NCBI RefSeq assembly: GCF_002150685.1
Contig: NZ_MSSW01000010.1
Location: forward strand, 1 to 64,000
Direction of reading: 5' to 3'
DNA: 64,000 nucleotides
DNA from: Algoriphagus antarcticus
Lineage (GTDB): Bacteria; Bacteroidota; Bacteroidia; Cytophagales; Cyclobacteriaceae
Each line of letters opens with the position of its first letter. Position 1 is the stretch's first letter. A program made the translations under genes and the position numbers. The notes under the pieces were generated by a model, which had not been told where the DNA came from, searched no databases, and worked only from the letters and a program-made list of their open reading frames with translations. Shown one piece after another: positions 61,548-64,000 of this stretch.

Positions 61548-62648
61548 ATGAATTTTATCTCACGAAGAACCACTTTGAAATCTCTTGCACTTGGAGCAGG
61601 CGTAGGAATAATCTCACCTTTTAGTGTGTTGTCATCAACTAACCTCCGTAAAGAAAAACTCGGAGTAGCCTTGGTCGGCCTAGGTTATTATAGTACAGAC
61701 TTATTAGCTCCAGCTCTGGAAAAGACAGAAAATTGCTACCTCGCAGGAATCGTGACTGGGACTCCATCCAAAGCAGCTGTATGGAAGACCAAATATAAGA
61801 TTCCTGAAAAGAATATTTACAATTACGATACGTTCGATTCCATAGCTGAGAATCCTGATATTGATGTGATTTATATTGTTTTGCCTCCTTCCATGCATAA
61901 GGAATATGTGATTAGAGCAGCTCAGGCTGGGAAACATGTCTTTTGCGAGAAACCGATGGCAATGACAGTGGAGGAGTGTCAAGCTATGATTGATGCCTGC
62001 AAGCAAGCTGGTGTTTCCCTGTCAATTGGCTATCGCTGCCAGCATGAACCTAATACAAAAGCCTTCCAGAAGATTGTACAAGAGAAGAGTTTAGGGAAAG
62101 TGCTGGGCCTGGATTGCGCAGCTGGATATAGAGAAAATCGTACGGATCATTGGAAGCAAAAGCGTGAAATGGGTGGAGGCGTGATCTACGATATGGGAGT
62201 TTATTCTATCCAAGGCGCTAGGCTTGGTTCGGGAATGGAGCCAATTGCTGTGAATTCTGCTAAAGTATGGACAGAGCGCCCTGATATATACAAAAATGGA
62301 TTGGGAGAAATTGTAGAAGCTGAATTGGAATTCCCAAGAGGAGTGATAGGTACAATCAAAACTTCCTTTGGGGATAATATGAATTTCCTCAATATCAAAT
62401 GCGAAAAGGGAATGATAGAGATGGCGCCATTTTCTGCTTATGCAGGAAACAAAGGGGAAAGCCCACTGGGTGAAATAAATTTCCCTTTTCAGCAACCAAT
62501 GGAGCAGGTTTGGCAAATGGATAATGATGCACAAACCATAATGGACAAAAAACCACAAGCCGTTCCTGGTGAGGAAGGACTTCGAGACATTCGTATAGTT
62601 CAGGCAATCCTAGAATCCGCTGAGAAGGGAAGAAAAGTTATGATATAA
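61548..62648 (+). CDS. Gfo/Idh/MocA-family oxidoreductase, Tat-exported
   Basis: A 366-residue NAD(P)-dependent oxidoreductase. The N-terminus MNFISRRTTLKSLALGAGVG is a twin-arginine signal, pointing to export of the folded enzyme with cofactor, as in glucose-fructose oxidoreductases. The Rossmann part follows (LGVALVGLGYYSTDLLAP, about 36-53), with the catalytic-region motif FCEKPMAMTVEE (about 130-141). The C-terminal domain has GGGVIYDMGVYSIQGAR. The substrate is likely a sugar or derivative but cannot be named. It is a single gene. Confidence 0.92.
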   Translation: MNFISRRTTLKSLALGAGVGIISPFSVLSSTNLRKEKLGVALVGLGYYSTDLLAPALEKTENCYLAGIVTGTPSKAAVWKTKYKIPEKNIYNYDTFDSIAENPDIDVIYIVLPPSMHKEYVIRAAQAGKHVFCEKPMAMTVEECQAMIDACKQAGVSLSIGYRCQHEPNTKAFQKIVQEKSLGKVLGLDCAAGYRENRTDHWKQKREMGGGVIYDMGVYSIQGARLGSGMEPIAVNSAKVWTERPDIYKNGLGEIVEAELEFPRGVIGTIKTSFGDNMNFLNIKCEKGMIEMAPFSAYAGNKGESPLGEINFPFQQPMEQVWQMDNDAQTIMDKKPQAVPGEEGLRDIRIVQAILESAEKGRKVMI

Positions 62649-62894
62649 GTGCGTAGAAATTCTTTTTGGGCAATCAATAAGCCAATATGGGTAGAGTAGA
62701 AGCGTTTTTGGATGAATATTAAACTCAATTTTTGGCATGAAATGTTGCTGATAATTGAATAAACTGATCGTTTTAATGAAAACACCATTTTTTTGCACTA
62801 AAAATTAAAAATAAACGCCAAAAGACTTCTAATGGCACTATAAATGATGTTTATTGTACTCAAGTATATTTTATAACCAACCAATAAAACGATT

Positions 62895-63074
62895 ATGAGC
62901 AGACACCAAGAAGTAAAAGATCTGGTCGATTCTTTAGAAGCAGACTTTGCAAAGTTCTACGAAAACGGTAACAAAGCAGCTGGTACTAGAGTAAGAACAG
63001 GTATGCAAGCCATCAAAAATCTTGCACAAGAAATCAGAGCTGAAGTTACAGCAAAGAAAAACGAGACTAAATAA
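62895..63074 (+). CDS. Histone H1-like (Hc1-type) short protein
   Basis: A 59-residue protein, MSRHQEVKDLVDSLEADFAK at the start and IRAEVTAKKNETK at the end. It is helical and contains AAGTRVRTGMQAIKNLAQE in the middle, the typical pattern of the short Hc1/histone-H1-like proteins of Bacteroidota. It is thought to bind DNA or be nucleoid-associated, though it has fewer Lys than chlamydial Hc1. Its own terminator is directly downstream, and the AT-rich leader suggests a strong single-gene transcript. Confidence 0.85.
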   Translation: MSRHQEVKDLVDSLEADFAKFYENGNKAAGTRVRTGMQAIKNLAQEIRAEVTAKKNETK

Positions 63075-63095
63075 TTCAATTTAGTCTATTACTAT

Positions 63096-63131
63096 AAAAG
63101 CCCCAATAGAAGATTCTATCGGGGCTTTTTT
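63096..63131 (+). terminator. Strong terminator after the Hc1-type gene
   Basis: AAAAGCCCC-A-ATAGAA and TTCTAT-C-GGGGCTTTT form a long stem with one mismatch and a two-base loop, followed by a T run. Confidence 0.88.
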
Positions 63132-63268
63132 CATAACTGTTTTTATAAAATTCGGTGGAGATAATTCCGTCTTTGATCAATCGGTATTCTACTGACTGAG
63201 CAAATGCTTTGGAGAAAGATAAGGGCTGTTAGTAAGTTCTTACTCAACTTTCTACTTCATTTTTCAAC

Positions 63269-64000
63269 TTAAAAAGTCTCGTTTATATTTAGGTAAAAGC
63301 CTGAATTTCCTTTTTGGCCAAAGCCATAATCAGCAGAAATTGTTGTACGGTTTTCTTTGTTGATCATCACCCGAAACCCTAGACCGTAGCCAGGATTGAT
63401 TTTTGTAAATAGGTTTTCCTGAGTCAGCTTACTACCAAAACTTGCTGCGTTCACGAATACTGTCCCACCAAAAGTCTCTTTGTTTTTTTGCAGAGGAAAT
63501 CTATATTCAGCTTCTGAATACACCATGCTTTCCCCTCTGAATCGTCCCTGAGAATATCCTCTACCCGAACGGCCAAACATGTCATAGCCAATTGAAGGTA
63601 AAGCCATGTAGGGTAGATCACCTGATACGAGGAAATTAGCATAACTCCATAATGCCAATAAATGGCGTTTTCGTTTTTCACTTAGCGGGAAATAATGTCG
63701 GTAGTCGAGTAGGAGAGTGGAAGAAGATAGGTGAGAGCCCAAAAATTCTGGATTGATTTTATATGAGACTAATGCAAAGTTGGTCTCATATGGAGATACT
63801 GCCAAGTCACGATTTTCCATCACAGCATTCAGAGTAATCCCTGATAGTGTGTTTTTATCTAAATTAAATCCATTGGTCTGATTGTAGAAATCATTTGAGA
63901 AAGTGAGCTCTTGTGTGGCTTCACTATCCATAAAATTGTCAATTTTGGAATAGACATCAAGATGATAGCCTACGCCTAAGTAAAACTTGGAAGTAGAGAT
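63269..64000 (-). CDS. Omp85/BamA-type outer-membrane barrel protein, partial (C-terminal end)
   Basis: The frame is open from the right edge to a stop at 63269, giving the last 243 residues of a longer protein whose start lies beyond the window. GRSGRGYSQGRFRGESMVYS is close to the conserved VRGF/GRYR-type signature of surface-antigen (D15) domains, and EAEYRFPL follows as in BamA/TamA. The end, GFGQKGNSGFYLNINETF, has a C-terminal Phe as in outer-membrane barrels. It could be a BamA-like insertase, a TamA-like protein or a lipoprotein-partner barrel; the missing N-terminal POTRA region prevents a choice. Confidence 0.8.
   Translation of the reverse strand: MSTSKFYLGVGYHLDVYSKIDNFMDSEATQELTFSNDFYNQTNGFNLDKNTLSGITLNAVMENRDLAVSPYETNFALVSYKINPEFLGSHLSSSTLLLDYRHYFPLSEKRKRHLLALWSYANFLVSGDLPYMALPSIGYDMFGRSGRGYSQGRFRGESMVYSEAEYRFPLQKNKETFGGTVFVNAASFGSKLTQENLFTKINPGYGLGFRVMINKENRTTISADYGFGQKGNSGFYLNINETF

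Noticed and set aside
62091..62558. Open frame of 155 codons opposite the Gfo/Idh/MocA gene
   Set aside because: Antisense to a conserved enzyme, no family features.

Overview
The window looks like chromosome of a Bacteroidota bacterium of the order Cytophagales, probably Cyclobacteriaceae and Algoriphagus-like. Reasons: two SusC/SusD-type outer-membrane uptake pairs, many DUF2807/DUF4097 and MacB-like permease genes, a short histone-H1-like (Hc1) protein, GSCFA and DUF4174 proteins, hairpin terminators with T runs, few Shine-Dalgarno sites, moderate GC, and many degenerate intergenic repeats. No rRNA, tRNA, CRISPR array, prophage or intact insertion sequence was seen. The genus is an inference.

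Layout. 1-2 kb: the broken end of a HicA-type toxin gene, then purH. 2-20 kb: an accessory region of three MacB-like ABC permease genes without ATPase genes. Each is preceded by a different small gene (GIN/DUF2807, DUF4097-like, unknown cytosolic protein). The region is interrupted by a second GIN gene, a bestrophin gene with an in-frame stop, cydAB (bd oxidase), a DUF2200 gene and a PhoD-like phosphatase gene. 20-24 kb: purN, repeat-rich DNA, an intact YefM/YoeB pair, a lipoprotein esterase and two decayed antitoxin genes running into each other. 24-34 kb: priA with a DUF255 protein, a GSCFA protein, an ECF sigma operon, a DUF1801/DUF1835 pair and a large S9 peptidase. 35-50 kb: the two SusCD pairs flanking a VOC protein, a second S9 peptidase, a DUF1016 nuclease-like protein and an S13 D-Ala-D-Ala carboxypeptidase. 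50-64 kb: membrane pyrophosphatase hppA, an HD hydrolase, a class A beta-lactamase-like protein, a two-component system, a tight four-gene operon (DM13 lipoprotein, outer-membrane barrel, Crp/Fnr regulator, DM13 lipoprotein), small conserved proteins, a GlcG/HbpS-like protein, a Tat-exported Gfo/Idh/MocA oxidoreductase, the Hc1 protein and the end of an Omp85-type barrel.

The most interesting signal is regulatory. Two permease cassettes 6 kb apart carry the same upstream site, TTGCCC-N5-CGRACAAAAYTGTCCGA, exactly 87 bases (start to start) before a sigma-54-like -24 element (TGGCAT-N5-TGG). The first cassette has a related palindrome with CGAACAAAAT 78 bases before TGGCAC. This suggests a sigma-54/enhancer-binding-protein regulon controlling orphan MacB-type permeases together with small partner proteins.

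Five genes in the window are visibly damaged: the hicA-like gene, the first permease's 5' end, the bestrophin gene, a higA-like gene and a DUF6364-like gene. Two of these lesions are one-base length changes in homopolymer runs, so sequencing error must be excluded for them.
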